A stretch of 64,000 nucleotides of DNA from DATBLE01 sp963775695 (GCA_963775695.1 CAVZJU010000007.1:1-64000), one strand, 5' to 3'; counted from the first letter of the stretch, positions 8,669 through 17,815 are shown. Notes: generated by a model from the sequence alone, not told the origin. A program made the numbers and translations.

Positions 8669-9489
8669 CCCGTGACGGGGGAGAGGATCAGCAGCGCGCT
8701 CTGGTCGGCCGCCTGCTGGAAGTCCCAGTGGAAGACCCGCCCGGCGGTCAGCGCTTCGATCCCGTTGGCCTGCTTCGACGTCAGGGTGCTCGGCGTGATC
8801 TTCACTTCACCCGGCGGGAGCACGTCCTTCAGAGGCCGCTGTAGCTCGGGGCCGAATGCGGCGCGGGGGAGCAGGACCGCGCGGTTGAACAGCGGGCTGT
8901 CCGCCGATACGCCCTGCGGTGGGGGCATGAACGCGACCACGTAGTCCGCCTGCGGCATGGAGTGGAAGGTGTAGAGGGCGAGCTCGAGCGCCTGGCGCCG
9001 GACGAGCTGGCCCCGGGCCAGCGTCGCCTGCCCGGGGATCGAGCGGTTCTGGGCGGTCCCGGCCAGCTGGTAGAAGACACCGCTGACGGGGAACGCGACG
9101 TCGATCCGCTCCTGCGTGACGCCGGCCTTCCCGGAGCGGATGAGGATCGCCGAGACCCGCACCGGACCCGCGGACGACTCGATCTGCATCGGGCCCGCCA
9201 CGACCGACGTGAAGAGGGCGCCGCTCTCGAGGTGGTACTGGCTCGACACGTGCCGCGCGATCTCGCGGACACCGAGCGTCCCGGTGGTCGAGGGGCTCCA
9301 GGTCGACCACGTCTGTCCCCTGGTTGACGTGCCGTTGTCGTCGCTCGCAAAGACGACGACGAGACCGACGGCGGCGCCGACGATCGCGGCCAGCGCGAGG
9401 TACGCGACCGCGAACTTGTGGCGCGAGACAGACGGCTGGGGCTTCGGCCGGGCCAGGGGGGCGGGCTGCTCGCTCACAATGTCGGCCAA
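8665..9489 (-). CDS. Single-pass membrane protein of unknown function
   Basis: 274 residues: a short cytosolic N-terminus with Pro-rich PAPLARPKPQPS, one transmembrane segment (about 27-48, FAVAYLALAAIVGAAVGLVVVF) and an extracytoplasmic domain rich in beta strands. No known family recognised. Its start overlaps the 3' end of the FtsH-like protease gene by 16 bases and its stop overlaps the next gene, so it is translationally coupled on both sides; it may be an accessory of the protease (inference). Confidence 0.6.
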   Translation of the reverse strand: MADIVSEQPAPLARPKPQPSVSRHKFAVAYLALAAIVGAAVGLVVVFASDDNGTSTRGQTWSTWSPSTTGTLGVREIARHVSSQYHLESGALFTSVVAGPMQIESSAGPVRVSAILIRSGKAGVTQERIDVAFPVSGVFYQLAGTAQNRSIPGQATLARGQLVRRQALELALYTFHSMPQADYVVAFMPPPQGVSADSPLFNRAVLLPRAAFGPELQRPLKDVLPPGEVKITPSTLTSKQANGIEALTAGRVFHWDFQQAADQSALLILSPVTG

Positions 9490-11888
9490 GTGTCCTCCTT
9501 GCTCAGATCGATCGTCGGCTCCTTCAGGCCGACCGAGTTGAGCAGCTCGATCAGCTCGTCGCCGTAGAGCTCCTTGCGGGCGACGAGGTGGTCGGCGATC
9601 TTCTCGACGGCGCCCTGGTTCTGGAGGATCAGCTGGTAGGCGTTCAGGTACGCCTGGCCGATGATCTGGGCGGCGAGACGCCTCTTGGTCGGATCGCCGA
9701 GGACGGCCGCGATCGAGTCGTGCTGGAAGTCGCCGCTGGCGCGGTTCATCAGCTGCAGCCCGATCGACTCGAACCGTTTGGCCATCCGCTCCCGATCCTC
9801 CTCGCGCCGCTCGACGCTCCGGCGCGCCTTGGTGTCGATCGGGATGGCGTCGGGGCCCATTCCCGACACGCCCACCATCCAGGCCGAGCGGCCCGTCGCG
9901 CTCTGGAGGTCGCCGCCGACTCCCGTCGCGTTCTCGCCGTAGAAGACCTGCTCGGCGGCGAGCGCGCCCAATGTCCAGGCCAGCTTCGCCATCTCCTCGC
10001 TCTTCCAGGAGCTGAAGCGCTCCTCCTTCTCCAGCGCCTGGTGGTGGCCGAGCGAGCCGGCGCGCATGCGGATCGAGATCCGCGTCGACTCGGCGCCCTT
10101 CAGGAACACGTGGGCAGCGGCCGCGTGGCCTGCCTCGTGGATCGCAACCGCGCGCGTCTCCTCAGGCACGTACTCGACCCCGACTGCCGTGCCCGACTCG
10201 ACGGTCGTCATCGCCTCGATGATGTCGTCGCGCGTGAAGTTCTGGCGGCCGTCGTGGTGGGCGCGGGTCAGCGCCATCGAGCAGACCTGCTCGACCATTG
10301 CCGGGCTGTAGCCGTTGGTGATGCGCGCGAGCTCGTCGCGGGCGCGTTCGGTGTCGAGCTCGGGATCGTGCTGGACGCGGCCCAGGTAGAGGTTGAAGAT
10401 GTCCTCGCGGTCGCGCTTCGTCGGCGTCCGGAACCAGACGTGGCGGCCCATCCGGCCCGGGCGCTGGAGCGCCGGGTCGAGCGCCTCGAGCGGCACGTTC
10501 GTCGCCCCGATGAAGTAGATCTGGTTGTTGGCGGGCTTCGGCGCGGGCCGGCGGAGCGGAAGGTTCCCGAGCCTGCGCGGCACGATGTAGGTCGCGTCGA
10601 GGAAGTTGTTCAGCCGGTTCGTCCAGAAGCGGCGCCAGAACGGTGGGTTGTCGATCCCGTCCATCGTCACCAGCAGCTGGTTGAGCGCCAGCTGGCCCGT
10701 TCCGCCCATCATTCCTCCCGGGAAAGCCTGGTTCACGATTCCGGCCAGCTTCGTGTACCAGGCCGGGTACGGAGAACCCGGTCGCGAGTCGCGCTGTGCG
10801 AACATCCGGTCGCGCCAGCCGCGCGTCTCCAGGATCAGGTCGCCGGTGGGGGTGAGGGACCCGTTCGGGCCGTAGAAGCAGTGGTCGTCGTACCGCCCTG
10901 TGGTCGAGCGGGTCATCGACGAGCCCAGCGACGCGCGGCGCATGCCGACCGCGTCGATCTCGTCGATGAAGACGATGCACTGACCGCCCCACTTCGCCGC
11001 CAGCCGCTTCGCCTTCCGCGCCAGATAGCGGACGATCAGGGCGTCGACCCCGATGAAGGTCTGCGCGAACCCCGAGCCCGGGATCGTCACGAACGGCGAG
11101 TTGAACCCGGTCGCAATCGCCTTCGCCAGCATCGTCTTGCCCGTGCCCGGCGCTCCGTGGAAGAGGATGCCGCGCTCGCGGCGGCCGCCGGCGCGCTCGA
11201 ACGCCTCGCCCGACGTCCACAGGCTGACGATCCGCCGCACTTCCTCCTTCGCCTCCGCCTGGCCGCGCACGTCCTCGAGCTTGACTCCCCAGTTGGCGTC
11301 GCCCGGCTCGAAGCCTTTGATCTGGGAGATGCCCATCATCATCATCGGCCCCATCAGGATCAGGAAGTTGAAGAGGAAGAAGATCGGCAGGATGATGAAC
11401 TGGGCCCACGTGGACGTGTTGCTGATCGCGCTCCAGAACCCGTCCCAGATCGAGGTGGCCGTCCCCCACCAGGTGACGTTGCCGCCGCCGAAGAGCCACT
11501 GGACGACGAAGACGATCGTGATCACGATCGCGATCAAGAGAACGACGCGGAAGACCGATCGCCAGAACCAGTGGCGGCGACGGTTGAGGACATCCTCTTC
11601 GCGGGTCGCGTCGTCGTCGAGCGCGAACATGCTCGGCCGCGGGATGAACCGCCAGAAGATCAGGTCGAGCAGCCCGCGGAAGGCGAACACCGCGATCGCG
11701 GTGGCGACGAGCGCCCAGCCGAACGTGACGTCCTGTGATTTCCAGAGCCAGATGAAGGCGGCGGGGGCGCAGAGGACGGCGACGATCGTTGCCGCGCGGC
11801 GCAACGCTCGCCACTGGTCGTTCAGCGCACGTTGCTCTTCCGGCGCTGCGAGCCCGGGCGGCCGTACGGCGTCGTCCGCTGCGCTCAT
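9474..11888 (-). CDS. FtsH-like membrane AAA zinc protease
   Basis: 804-residue membrane-bound ATP-dependent protease relative. Four hydrophobic segments occur in the first 190 residues (about 33-49, 57-75, 112-131, 163-186) instead of the two of FtsH. The AAA domain has Walker A GAPGTGKT (245-252) and Walker B VFIDEID (306-312), then an unusually long insertion (about 320-455) before the sensor strand FIGATN. The peptidase has HEAGH (584-588) and a downstream Asp in GGDLQSAT (660) as third zinc ligand. Essential residues are kept, so it should be active. A TACACT box (11895-11900) lies six bases before the ATG, suggesting a leaderless mRNA. Divergent from the CDF gene. Confidence 0.85.
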   Translation of the reverse strand: MSAADDAVRPPGLAAPEEQRALNDQWRALRRAATIVAVLCAPAAFIWLWKSQDVTFGWALVATAIAVFAFRGLLDLIFWRFIPRPSMFALDDDATREEDVLNRRRHWFWRSVFRVVLLIAIVITIVFVVQWLFGGGNVTWWGTATSIWDGFWSAISNTSTWAQFIILPIFFLFNFLILMGPMMMMGISQIKGFEPGDANWGVKLEDVRGQAEAKEEVRRIVSLWTSGEAFERAGGRRERGILFHGAPGTGKTMLAKAIATGFNSPFVTIPGSGFAQTFIGVDALIVRYLARKAKRLAAKWGGQCIVFIDEIDAVGMRRASLGSSMTRSTTGRYDDHCFYGPNGSLTPTGDLILETRGWRDRMFAQRDSRPGSPYPAWYTKLAGIVNQAFPGGMMGGTGQLALNQLLVTMDGIDNPPFWRRFWTNRLNNFLDATYIVPRRLGNLPLRRPAPKPANNQIYFIGATNVPLEALDPALQRPGRMGRHVWFRTPTKRDREDIFNLYLGRVQHDPELDTERARDELARITNGYSPAMVEQVCSMALTRAHHDGRQNFTRDDIIEAMTTVESGTAVGVEYVPEETRAVAIHEAGHAAAAHVFLKGAESTRISIRMRAGSLGHHQALEKEERFSSWKSEEMAKLAWTLGALAAEQVFYGENATGVGGDLQSATGRSAWMVGVSGMGPDAIPIDTKARRSVERREEDRERMAKRFESIGLQLMNRASGDFQHDSIAAVLGDPTKRRLAAQIIGQAYLNAYQLILQNQGAVEKIADHLVARKELYGDELIELLNSVGLKEPTIDLSKEDTWPTL

Positions 11889-11894
11889 TTGGGC

Positions 11895-11929
11895 AGTGTA
11901 GACGCGCTTTCTGGCCGCAGAGTTAGCCT
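11895..11929. promoter_or_regulatory. Divergent pair of leaderless -10 boxes
   Basis: On the minus strand TACACT (11900-11895) ends six bases before the ATG at 11888. On the plus strand TAGCCT (11924-11929) ends seven bases before the ATG at 11937. Both place the transcription start at or next to the start codon. Confidence 0.5.
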
Positions 11930-11936
11930 GTCCGGG

Positions 11937-12884
11937 ATGCACGCGCACGACCACGACCATCGTCTGGAGGGCGACCGGAAGCTTCTGCTCGCCGCCCTGG
12001 CGCTGATCGCGGCCCTGATGGTCGGCGAGCTCGTCACCGGCATCGTCGCCGGATCGCTCGCGCTGCTCGCGGACGCCGGGCACCTCGTCTCCGACGTCCT
12101 CGCGCTCGGCTTCGCGGTCGTCGCCGCCACCCTCGCCGCGCGGCCGGCGCAGGGGCGCTGGACGTACGGATACCGCCGGCTGGAGATCCTCTCGGCGCAG
12201 GCGAACGGCCTGATGCTCGGGCTCGTGGGCATCTGGATCGTGTACGGCGCGATTCGGCGGCTGGTTTCGCCGGTGGACGTCCGGGGCGGCATCGTGCTGG
12301 TCGTCGCGCTCGCGGCGATCGCCGTGAACCTGGTCGCGACCGGGCTGCTCTCGCGCGCGAGCCGGAAGAGCCTGAACGTACGCGGCGCGTTCCTGCACGT
12401 GGCCACCGACCTGCTCGCGTTCGTCGGCACCGCGATCGCCGGTCTGGTCGTGCTGCTCACCGGCTGGGACCGGGCCGACCCGATCGCGGGCCTGGTCGTC
12501 GCTGCGCTGATGTTCTGGGCGGCATTCGGGCTGATCCGGGAGTCGACGCGCATCTTCCTGGAGGCGTCCCCCGGCGACATCGACCCTGGCGAGGTCGCAC
12601 AGGCGATCGTGGCCGTGCCGGAGGTCCGAGAGGTGCACGACCTGCATGTCTGGACACTGACGAGCGGCTTTCCCGTGCTCTCTGCACACGTGCTCGTGGC
12701 GCCGGGCGCCGACTGCCACGGTTTACGCCGCGGGCTGGAGGCGATGCTGGGCGAGCGGTTCCGGCTCGAGCACTCGACGCTCCAGGTCGAGCACGTGCCC
12801 GGCACCGTCCAGCTCGGGCCCACGTACCGCCGTCGCGCGCCGCTCTCCACAGCCCCGCCCGGCGAAGCCCGCCGGGGACGGTAG
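11937..12884 (+). CDS. Cation diffusion facilitator (CDF) metal exporter
   Basis: 315-residue inner-membrane transporter with six hydrophobic segments. Metal-site motifs HxxxD occur in TM2 (His49-Asp53, DAGHLVSDV) and TM5 (His154-Asp158, FLHVATDLL), the pattern of Zn/Cd-type CDF proteins (CzcD/ZitB). A His-rich N-terminus (MHAHDHDH) and a cytoplasmic C-terminal domain with VHDLHVWTLTSG support metal binding. The leaderless box and normal family start favour ATG 11937 over upstream codons. It exports divalent metal in exchange for protons; exact metal is inferred. Confidence 0.9.
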   Translation: MHAHDHDHRLEGDRKLLLAALALIAALMVGELVTGIVAGSLALLADAGHLVSDVLALGFAVVAATLAARPAQGRWTYGYRRLEILSAQANGLMLGLVGIWIVYGAIRRLVSPVDVRGGIVLVVALAAIAVNLVATGLLSRASRKSLNVRGAFLHVATDLLAFVGTAIAGLVVLLTGWDRADPIAGLVVAALMFWAAFGLIRESTRIFLEASPGDIDPGEVAQAIVAVPEVREVHDLHVWTLTSGFPVLSAHVLVAPGADCHGLRRGLEAMLGERFRLEHSTLQVEHVPGTVQLGPTYRRRAPLSTAPPGEARRGR

Positions 12885-12893
12885 ATTCCCGCC

Positions 12894-13634
12894 GTGCCGG
12901 CGATCCCCCTCGAAGGCAAGACCGCGATCGTGACCGGAGCCTCCAGCGGCTTCGGCAAGGTGATCGCCGAGCGGCTCCGGGAGGAGGGCGTCCGGGTCGC
13001 GGTCGGCGCCCGCCGCTCCGACCGCCTGGAGGGCGATTTCGCGCACGAGCTCGACGTCACCGACCCGCACAGCGCCGAGCGGTTCGTCGCCGCGGCGGTC
13101 GAGGCGCTCGGCGGCCTCGACATCCTCGTCAACAACGCCGGCGGCGCGATCGGCCGCTACCCGTTCGGGGAGTCGAGCGAGGAGGACGAGGAGTGGATGA
13201 TCGAGGCGAACGTCCGCGGGCTGATCCGGATGACGCGCCTCTGTCTCCCGCACCTCCGCGACGGCGGGCACATCGTCAACATGGATTCGATCGCCGGCAA
13301 GCAGGCGTACGAGAACGCCGCCGTCTACTGCGCCGTCAAGGCGGCGGTGTCGATGTTCAGCGCGGCGCTGCGCGAAGACCTGCTCGGCCGGCCCATCCGC
13401 ATCACCGACCTCGCGCCCGGCCTGGCCGGTGGCACCGAGTTCTCGCTCGTCCGCTTCAAGGGCGACGAGGAGAAGGCGAAGGCGGTCTACCAGGGAGTCG
13501 AGCCCCTGAACGCCGACGACATCGCCGACTGCGTCCTGTTCGCCCTCACCCGCCCTCTGCACGTGAACGTCGACGAGATCGTGGTCAAGGCGCTGGCGCA
13601 GACGAGCGGGGGGCGCATCCTCCGGCAGCAATAG
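12894..13634 (+). CDS. SDR family oxidoreductase
   Basis: 246-residue classical short-chain dehydrogenase. Cofactor loop TGASSGFG (14-21), NNAG (80-83), catalytic Ser132, Tyr145 and Lys149 (YCAVK) are all present. An Arg-Arg after the second strand (GARRS) suggests NADP preference. Resembles YdfG-type dehydrogenases of small hydroxy acids. GTG start; a TAGATT box (12882-12887) ending six bases upstream overlaps the stop codon of the CDF gene, so it may have its own leaderless promoter. Substrate unknown. Confidence 0.88.
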   Translation: MPAIPLEGKTAIVTGASSGFGKVIAERLREEGVRVAVGARRSDRLEGDFAHELDVTDPHSAERFVAAAVEALGGLDILVNNAGGAIGRYPFGESSEEDEEWMIEANVRGLIRMTRLCLPHLRDGGHIVNMDSIAGKQAYENAAVYCAVKAAVSMFSAALREDLLGRPIRITDLAPGLAGGTEFSLVRFKGDEEKAKAVYQGVEPLNADDIADCVLFALTRPLHVNVDEIVVKALAQTSGGRILRQQ

Positions 13635-13641
13635 GCAGGCT

Positions 13642-15711
13642 TTGGCACTCACCATTCTCGAAGGCTCGACGTTCTGCATCAGCGACGACCGCGGCGACAT
13701 CTACGAGCAGACGGGCGGGTTCTTCGCGCGCGACACGCGCTACCTCTCCTGCTTTCGGCTGACCGTGAACGGGGCGGCGCCGCTCCTGCTCTCGTCCGGA
13801 AAGGTCGAATACTTCTCGGCGGCGTTCTACCTGCGGAACCCGCCGGTTCGAGGGCTCGCTCAGGACTCGGTGGCGATCATCCGCGAGCGGTTCGTCTCCG
13901 ACGCGATGCAGGAGCGGATCGTGGTCGAGAATGTCACCACCGAGCCGGTCTCGTTCGAGCTCGCGATCCACGTGGCCAGCGACTTCGCCGACATCTTCGC
14001 GGTCAAGGAGTACGATTTCGCGCTCGGCGACCCCGTGCGCGCGAAGCCGCTCCCCGAGCCGGCGACGCCGGTCTTCGACAAGGACCGCGTCAGGCTCGTC
14101 ATTGCCGACGACAACGGCGACGGAGCGCGGACGCAGATCGGGTTCTCCAAGACGGGAGCGGTGGACGGCGGCACGATGCGCTACGAGGTCGAGCTCGCCC
14201 CGCGCGCGTGCTGGGAAGTGACGACCGACGTCGTCCCCAGCGGCGCCCGCCGCCGGAAGGCAGCGGGACCGATCAGCCCGCGGCGGTTCGGCGAGGAGCG
14301 CGCCCGCGTCCACGACACGCTCACCGCCTGGCAGCTGAGGGTGCCGCAGTTGGCGGCGACCTGGGACCCGCTCGAGCACGCGTTCGCCAGGTCGGTGTCC
14401 GATCTCGCCTCGCTGCGCATGCGAGGCGGCGACGGCGGCATCGCCCGCCTGCCCGCCGCCGGGATGCCCTGGTTCATGACCGTCTTCGGCCGGGACACGC
14501 TGATCACCTCGTACCAGACGCTTCTCTTCGGCCCCGAGCTCGCCTACGGCGCGCTCGAGGTGCTGGCCGAGCTCCAGGCTGTCGACGACGACCCGTCCAT
14601 CGACGCCGAGCCCGGGAAGATCGTCCACGAGGTCCGCCACGGGAAGGCCGCGAAGGTCTGGTTCCCGCGCTATTACGGCACCGTCGACGCCACCCCGCTC
14701 TACCTCGTCCTGCTGTCGGAGGTCTGGCGCTGGACGCGGGACACGACGCTCGTGGCGCAGCTGCGCGAGCCGGCGCTCCGGGCACTCGCGTGGATCGACG
14801 AGCACGGCGACCTCGACGGCGACGGCTTCGTCGAGTACCGGCGCCGGACGGAGCGCGGGCTCGAGAACCAGTCGTGGAAGGACTCCGGCGACTCCCAGCG
14901 CTTCGCAGACGGCCGGCTCGCGGCGGCGCCGATCGCCTCCTGCGAGGTGCAGGGATACGTCTACGACGCGAAGTTGCGGACGGCGGAGCTCGCCCGCGAG
15001 GCGTGGAGCGACCCGGAGCTGGCCGAGCGGCTCGAGGCCGACGCAGCGCAGTTGCAGGCGCGTTTCGACGAGGCTTTCTGGGTCGACGGGCGCGGCGGGT
15101 ACTACGCCCTCGCGCTCGACGCCGACAAGCAGCAGGTCGACTCGCTGTGCTCCAACATCGGTCACCTGCTCTGGAGCGGGATCGTGCCGCCCCGGCGGGC
15201 CGAGCAGGTGGTCGCCGCGCTGACGGGAGACTCGCTCTGGTCGGGCTGGGGCGTCCGGACCATGTCCACCGACGATGCCGGATACAGCCCGCTCTCGTAC
15301 CACAACGGCACCGTCTGGCCGCACGACAACTCTTTGATCGCGGCCGGGCTCGCCCGCTACGGCTACCGCGAAGAGGCTTTGCGGATCGTCCAGCGGATGC
15401 TCGACGCCGCCGCCTTCTTCGACTTCGAGCTGCCGGAGGTGTTCGCCGGCCTGCCGCGGGGCTCGACCCCGTTCCCGATCGCGTATCCGACCGCGGCGCG
15501 GCCGCAGGCCTGGGCGGCCGGAACGCCGGTGCTGCTCCTGCAGGTGCTCCTCGGTCTGGAGCCCGACCGCGCGCGCCAGAGCCTCGAGGCGACAGTCGAC
15601 CGGGAGCTGCCCGAGTGGGCCGGCTCGCTCCGGCTGTCCGGCGTTCGTGCCTTCGGGCGCTCGTGGGACGTCCGGCTGGAGGACGGCCGCGTGGCGGTGG
15701 AGCGGGCATGA
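13642..15711 (+). CDS. Amylo-alpha-1,6-glucosidase (glycogen debranching enzyme-like)
   Basis: 689 residues. Residues 1-200 form the N-terminal beta domain of bacterial glycogen-debranching proteins (FARDTRYLS, ERIVVEN motifs); 240-680 form the (alpha/alpha)6 barrel with PWFMTVFGRDTLITS, ENQSWKDSGDS, and SYHNGTVWPHDNSL near the active site. Likely hydrolyses alpha-1,6 branches or related glucosides in the cytosol. TTG start seven bases after the SDR stop. Its TGA overlaps the ATG of the glycosyltransferase (ATGA), so the two are translationally coupled. Confidence 0.85.
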   Translation: MALTILEGSTFCISDDRGDIYEQTGGFFARDTRYLSCFRLTVNGAAPLLLSSGKVEYFSAAFYLRNPPVRGLAQDSVAIIRERFVSDAMQERIVVENVTTEPVSFELAIHVASDFADIFAVKEYDFALGDPVRAKPLPEPATPVFDKDRVRLVIADDNGDGARTQIGFSKTGAVDGGTMRYEVELAPRACWEVTTDVVPSGARRRKAAGPISPRRFGEERARVHDTLTAWQLRVPQLAATWDPLEHAFARSVSDLASLRMRGGDGGIARLPAAGMPWFMTVFGRDTLITSYQTLLFGPELAYGALEVLAELQAVDDDPSIDAEPGKIVHEVRHGKAAKVWFPRYYGTVDATPLYLVLLSEVWRWTRDTTLVAQLREPALRALAWIDEHGDLDGDGFVEYRRRTERGLENQSWKDSGDSQRFADGRLAAAPIASCEVQGYVYDAKLRTAELAREAWSDPELAERLEADAAQLQARFDEAFWVDGRGGYYALALDADKQQVDSLCSNIGHLLWSGIVPPRRAEQVVAALTGDSLWSGWGVRTMSTDDAGYSPLSYHNGTVWPHDNSLIAAGLARYGYREEALRIVQRMLDAAAFFDFELPEVFAGLPRGSTPFPIAYPTAARPQAWAAGTPVLLLQVLLGLEPDRARQSLEATVDRELPEWAGSLRLSGVRAFGRSWDVRLEDGRVAVERA

Positions 15712-16757
15712 CCGGCGCCGATCGGCCTCTCCGCATCGCTGTGATCAGCCCGGTGTGGTTCCCGGTGCCGCCCACCGGTTACGGGGGGATCGAGTGGATC
15801 GTCTGGCTGCTCGCCGACGGGCTCGTCGACGCCGGGCACGAGGTGACGCTGTTCGCGTCCGGCGACTCGCATTCGAAGGCGACGCTCTCCTCCGTCTTCC
15901 CGAAAGCGCCCAGCGAGCGGATCGGCCAGACGCTCCCCGAGCTCCAGCACTGCCTGGCGGCCTACGCCCGTGCGGACGAGTTCGACGTGATCAACGACCA
16001 CTCGGGCCTTCCGGCGGCGGCGATCGGGGGCCTGATCACGAAGCCGGTTCTGCACACGATCCACGGGCCGCTCGACGCCGAGGGCGGCGCGATCTACGAG
16101 CAGATCGCCGAGGTCGCGCCGAGGATCGGGTTCATCTCGATCTCGATGAACCAGCGGAAGCCGAAGCCCGACTTCCCCTGGGTGGCGAACTGCCCGAACG
16201 CGCTCGACTTCTCGCTCTACCCGGTGAAGCCGCACCGCGGCGACTACTTGCTCTTCATCGGCCGGATGAGCCCGGACAAGGGCTGCCACCGCGCAATCGA
16301 CGTCGCCTTCTCGGCCGGGCTGCCGCTGAAGATCGCCGGCAAGAACCGCGAGCCACTCGAGCAGCAGTACTTCGACGAGTTCGTCGCCCCTCACCTCTCG
16401 GACGAGATCGAGTACCTCGGCGAGGTCACCCACGGCGAGAAGGTCGAGCTGCTCCAGAACGCCCGCGCGACGCTGTTCCCGATCGAGTGGGAGGAGCCGT
16501 TCGGCCTGGTGATGATCGAGTCGATGGCGTGCGGGACGCCGGTGATAGCGACCCGGTGGGGGGCGGTCCCCGAGGTGATCGAGCACTGCCGCAGTGGGAT
16601 CATCGTCGACGACTACCGGCTGATGGCGGCGGCGATCGAGGAGGCAGATGGGCTGGAGCCGCTCGAGCTCGTCCGCTACGCGCAGCAGCACTTCTCGCCC
16701 GAGCGGATGGTGGGCGACTACCTCCGGGCGTTCCGCTCGGTTCTCGATCGCTCGTAG
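15708..16757 (+). CDS. Glycosyltransferase family 4 protein
   Basis: 349-residue GT-B enzyme. The N-terminal domain has PPTGYGGIEWIVWLLADGL and VTLFASGDS, the C-terminal donor domain has IGRMSPDKG and the EPFGLVMIESMACGTPVIA loop that binds the nucleotide sugar. Retaining mechanism expected. Coupling with the debranching enzyme suggests a role in storage or osmolyte glucan metabolism; the product is not known. ATG inside the ATGA overlap. Confidence 0.88.
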   Translation: MTGADRPLRIAVISPVWFPVPPTGYGGIEWIVWLLADGLVDAGHEVTLFASGDSHSKATLSSVFPKAPSERIGQTLPELQHCLAAYARADEFDVINDHSGLPAAAIGGLITKPVLHTIHGPLDAEGGAIYEQIAEVAPRIGFISISMNQRKPKPDFPWVANCPNALDFSLYPVKPHRGDYLLFIGRMSPDKGCHRAIDVAFSAGLPLKIAGKNREPLEQQYFDEFVAPHLSDEIEYLGEVTHGEKVELLQNARATLFPIEWEEPFGLVMIESMACGTPVIATRWGAVPEVIEHCRSGIIVDDYRLMAAAIEEADGLEPLELVRYAQQHFSPERMVGDYLRAFRSVLDRS

Positions 16758-16771
16758 GAAACGCCGGTGGC

Positions 16772-16777
16772 TAGCAT
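16772..16777 (+). promoter_or_regulatory. -10 box for the BolA gene
   Basis: TAGCAT ends seven bases before the GTG at 16785 and so decides between three possible BolA starts (16767, 16776, 16785). Confidence 0.4.
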
Positions 16778-16784
16778 GGGCAGC

Positions 16785-17015
16785 GTGGCGACCGACCGGC
16801 TCCACGCGCTGCTCGAGCAGGCCTTTCCCGATGCAGGTGAGCTCGACGTGCAAGACCGCACCGGCACCGGCGACCACTTCCAGGTGACGGTCGTGAGCCC
16901 GCGCTTCGCCGGGCTCTCGCTGATCGACCAGCACCGCCTCGTCAACGAGGCCCTCGCGGGGCCGCTCGCGGACGGCACAATCCACGAGTTGCGGATCAAG
17001 ACGAAAGGGACCTGA
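16785..17015 (+). CDS. BolA family protein
   Basis: About 76 residues with the BolA class II fold: LHALLEQAFPDAGELDVQD, then GTGDHFQVTVVSPRFAGLSLIDQHRLV and a C-terminal IHELRIKT strand. The invariant His of the helix-turn region is present. BolA proteins bind a [2Fe-2S] cluster together with monothiol glutaredoxins, and such a glutaredoxin follows immediately, overlapping by one base, which strongly supports the pairing. Upstream starts at 16767 and 16776 are possible. Confidence 0.88.
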   Translation: MATDRLHALLEQAFPDAGELDVQDRTGTGDHFQVTVVSPRFAGLSLIDQHRLVNEALAGPLADGTIHELRIKTKGT

Positions 17016-17392
17016 TGAGTGACCTGAGCTCGAACATCCGGCAGGTGATCGAGGGCGAGGACGTCGCCCTGTTCATGAAGGGCACGCCCCAGATGGTCAT
17101 GTGCGGAAACTCGCTGCGGGCGCTCGAGGCGCTGCGGCGGGCGGGCGCGCCGGTCACCGCCGTCGACGTGCTTCCGGATCCGGCGATCCGCCAGGAGCTT
17201 TCTGCGCAGTCGGGCTGGCCGACGATCCCGCAGGTCTTCGTGCGCGGCGAGCTGATCGGCGGCGCCGACATCGTCGAGGAGCTGGCGGCGTCCGGCGACC
17301 TCGAGCGGACACTCGAGGAGAAGCTCGGCGCGGACTATCGTGACGAGCGGGAGGAGAAGACCCTGGCGGTCACCTCCTTCGCAGCTCCCTGA
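17015..17392 (+). CDS. Monothiol glutaredoxin (Grx4 type) with atypical CGNS site
   Basis: 125 residues. MKGTP (21-25), WPTIPQVFVRGELIGGADI and the active-site Cys30 place it in the monothiol Grx4/GrxD family that handles Fe-S clusters with BolA. The invariant CGFS motif reads CGNS here (Cys30-Gly-Asn-Ser33), replacing the Phe. The C-terminal 20 residues (DYRDEREEKTLAVTSFAAP) are a tail beyond the fold and overlap the end of the opposite-strand MFS pseudogene. Coupled to bolA. Confidence 0.88.
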   Translation: MSDLSSNIRQVIEGEDVALFMKGTPQMVMCGNSLRALEALRRAGAPVTAVDVLPDPAIRQELSAQSGWPTIPQVFVRGELIGGADIVEELAASGDLERTLEEKLGADYRDEREEKTLAVTSFAAP

Positions 17393-17815
17393 CGTCGCGC
17401 ACGGCGAATACCGGCAGGGTGACGAGCGTGATGAAGACCGCGCTCCCGACGAGCGTGGCTTCCGTGCCGAAGGCATCGGCGATCGGCCCGATCACGGCCA
17501 GGCCGACCCGTGTTGCCGGTGCGCAGGAGGATCGCGACCATCGGCTGCGTCGTTCCGCCCGCGAGGCTGGACGCGACCATCACCTTGTCTCGCGGCAGAC
17601 GGTCGGCCCCGACGCCGCCGATCAGGAGGAACACGACCTGAAGAACGGCGCGTGGGGCGAGCACGAGGCCGAGGTCCGACTTGGACTCCGTCAGGTCGAT
17701 CACCACGAAGGCGAGCGTGATCGGCGCCATCGCCTTCCCGAGGAAGGAGACCGCCCGCCTGCGAAGAGCAGGCGGAACTCGCGCTCGGCGAGTAGGCCTA
17801 GCCTGCTGGTTCTGA
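17370..17815 (-). pseudogene. MFS transporter remnant
   Basis: Three pieces of one MFS transporter are visible. The N-terminus (LLAEREFRLLFAG, about 17750-17790) breaks by a one-base shift at a G-run, then continues as AVSFLGKAMAPITLAFVVIDLTES through ADRLPRDKVMVASS to AILLRTG. After a further shift it jumps to a C-terminal helix pair (GLAVIGPIADAFGTE then TLPVFAVRDVREL) ending at TGA 17372-17370. The middle helices are missing, so there was an internal deletion. It overlaps both the MBL gene's 3' end and the glutaredoxin's 3' end. Confidence 0.7.

Noticed and set aside
9312..9340. TGTCCCC followed 12 bases later by CGTTGTC, resembling the ECF motif
   Set aside because: It lies inside a coding region on the wrong strand for any start and the -10 part does not match.
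9324..11738. 804-codon plus-strand open frame
   Set aside because: Shadow of the FtsH-like protease gene.
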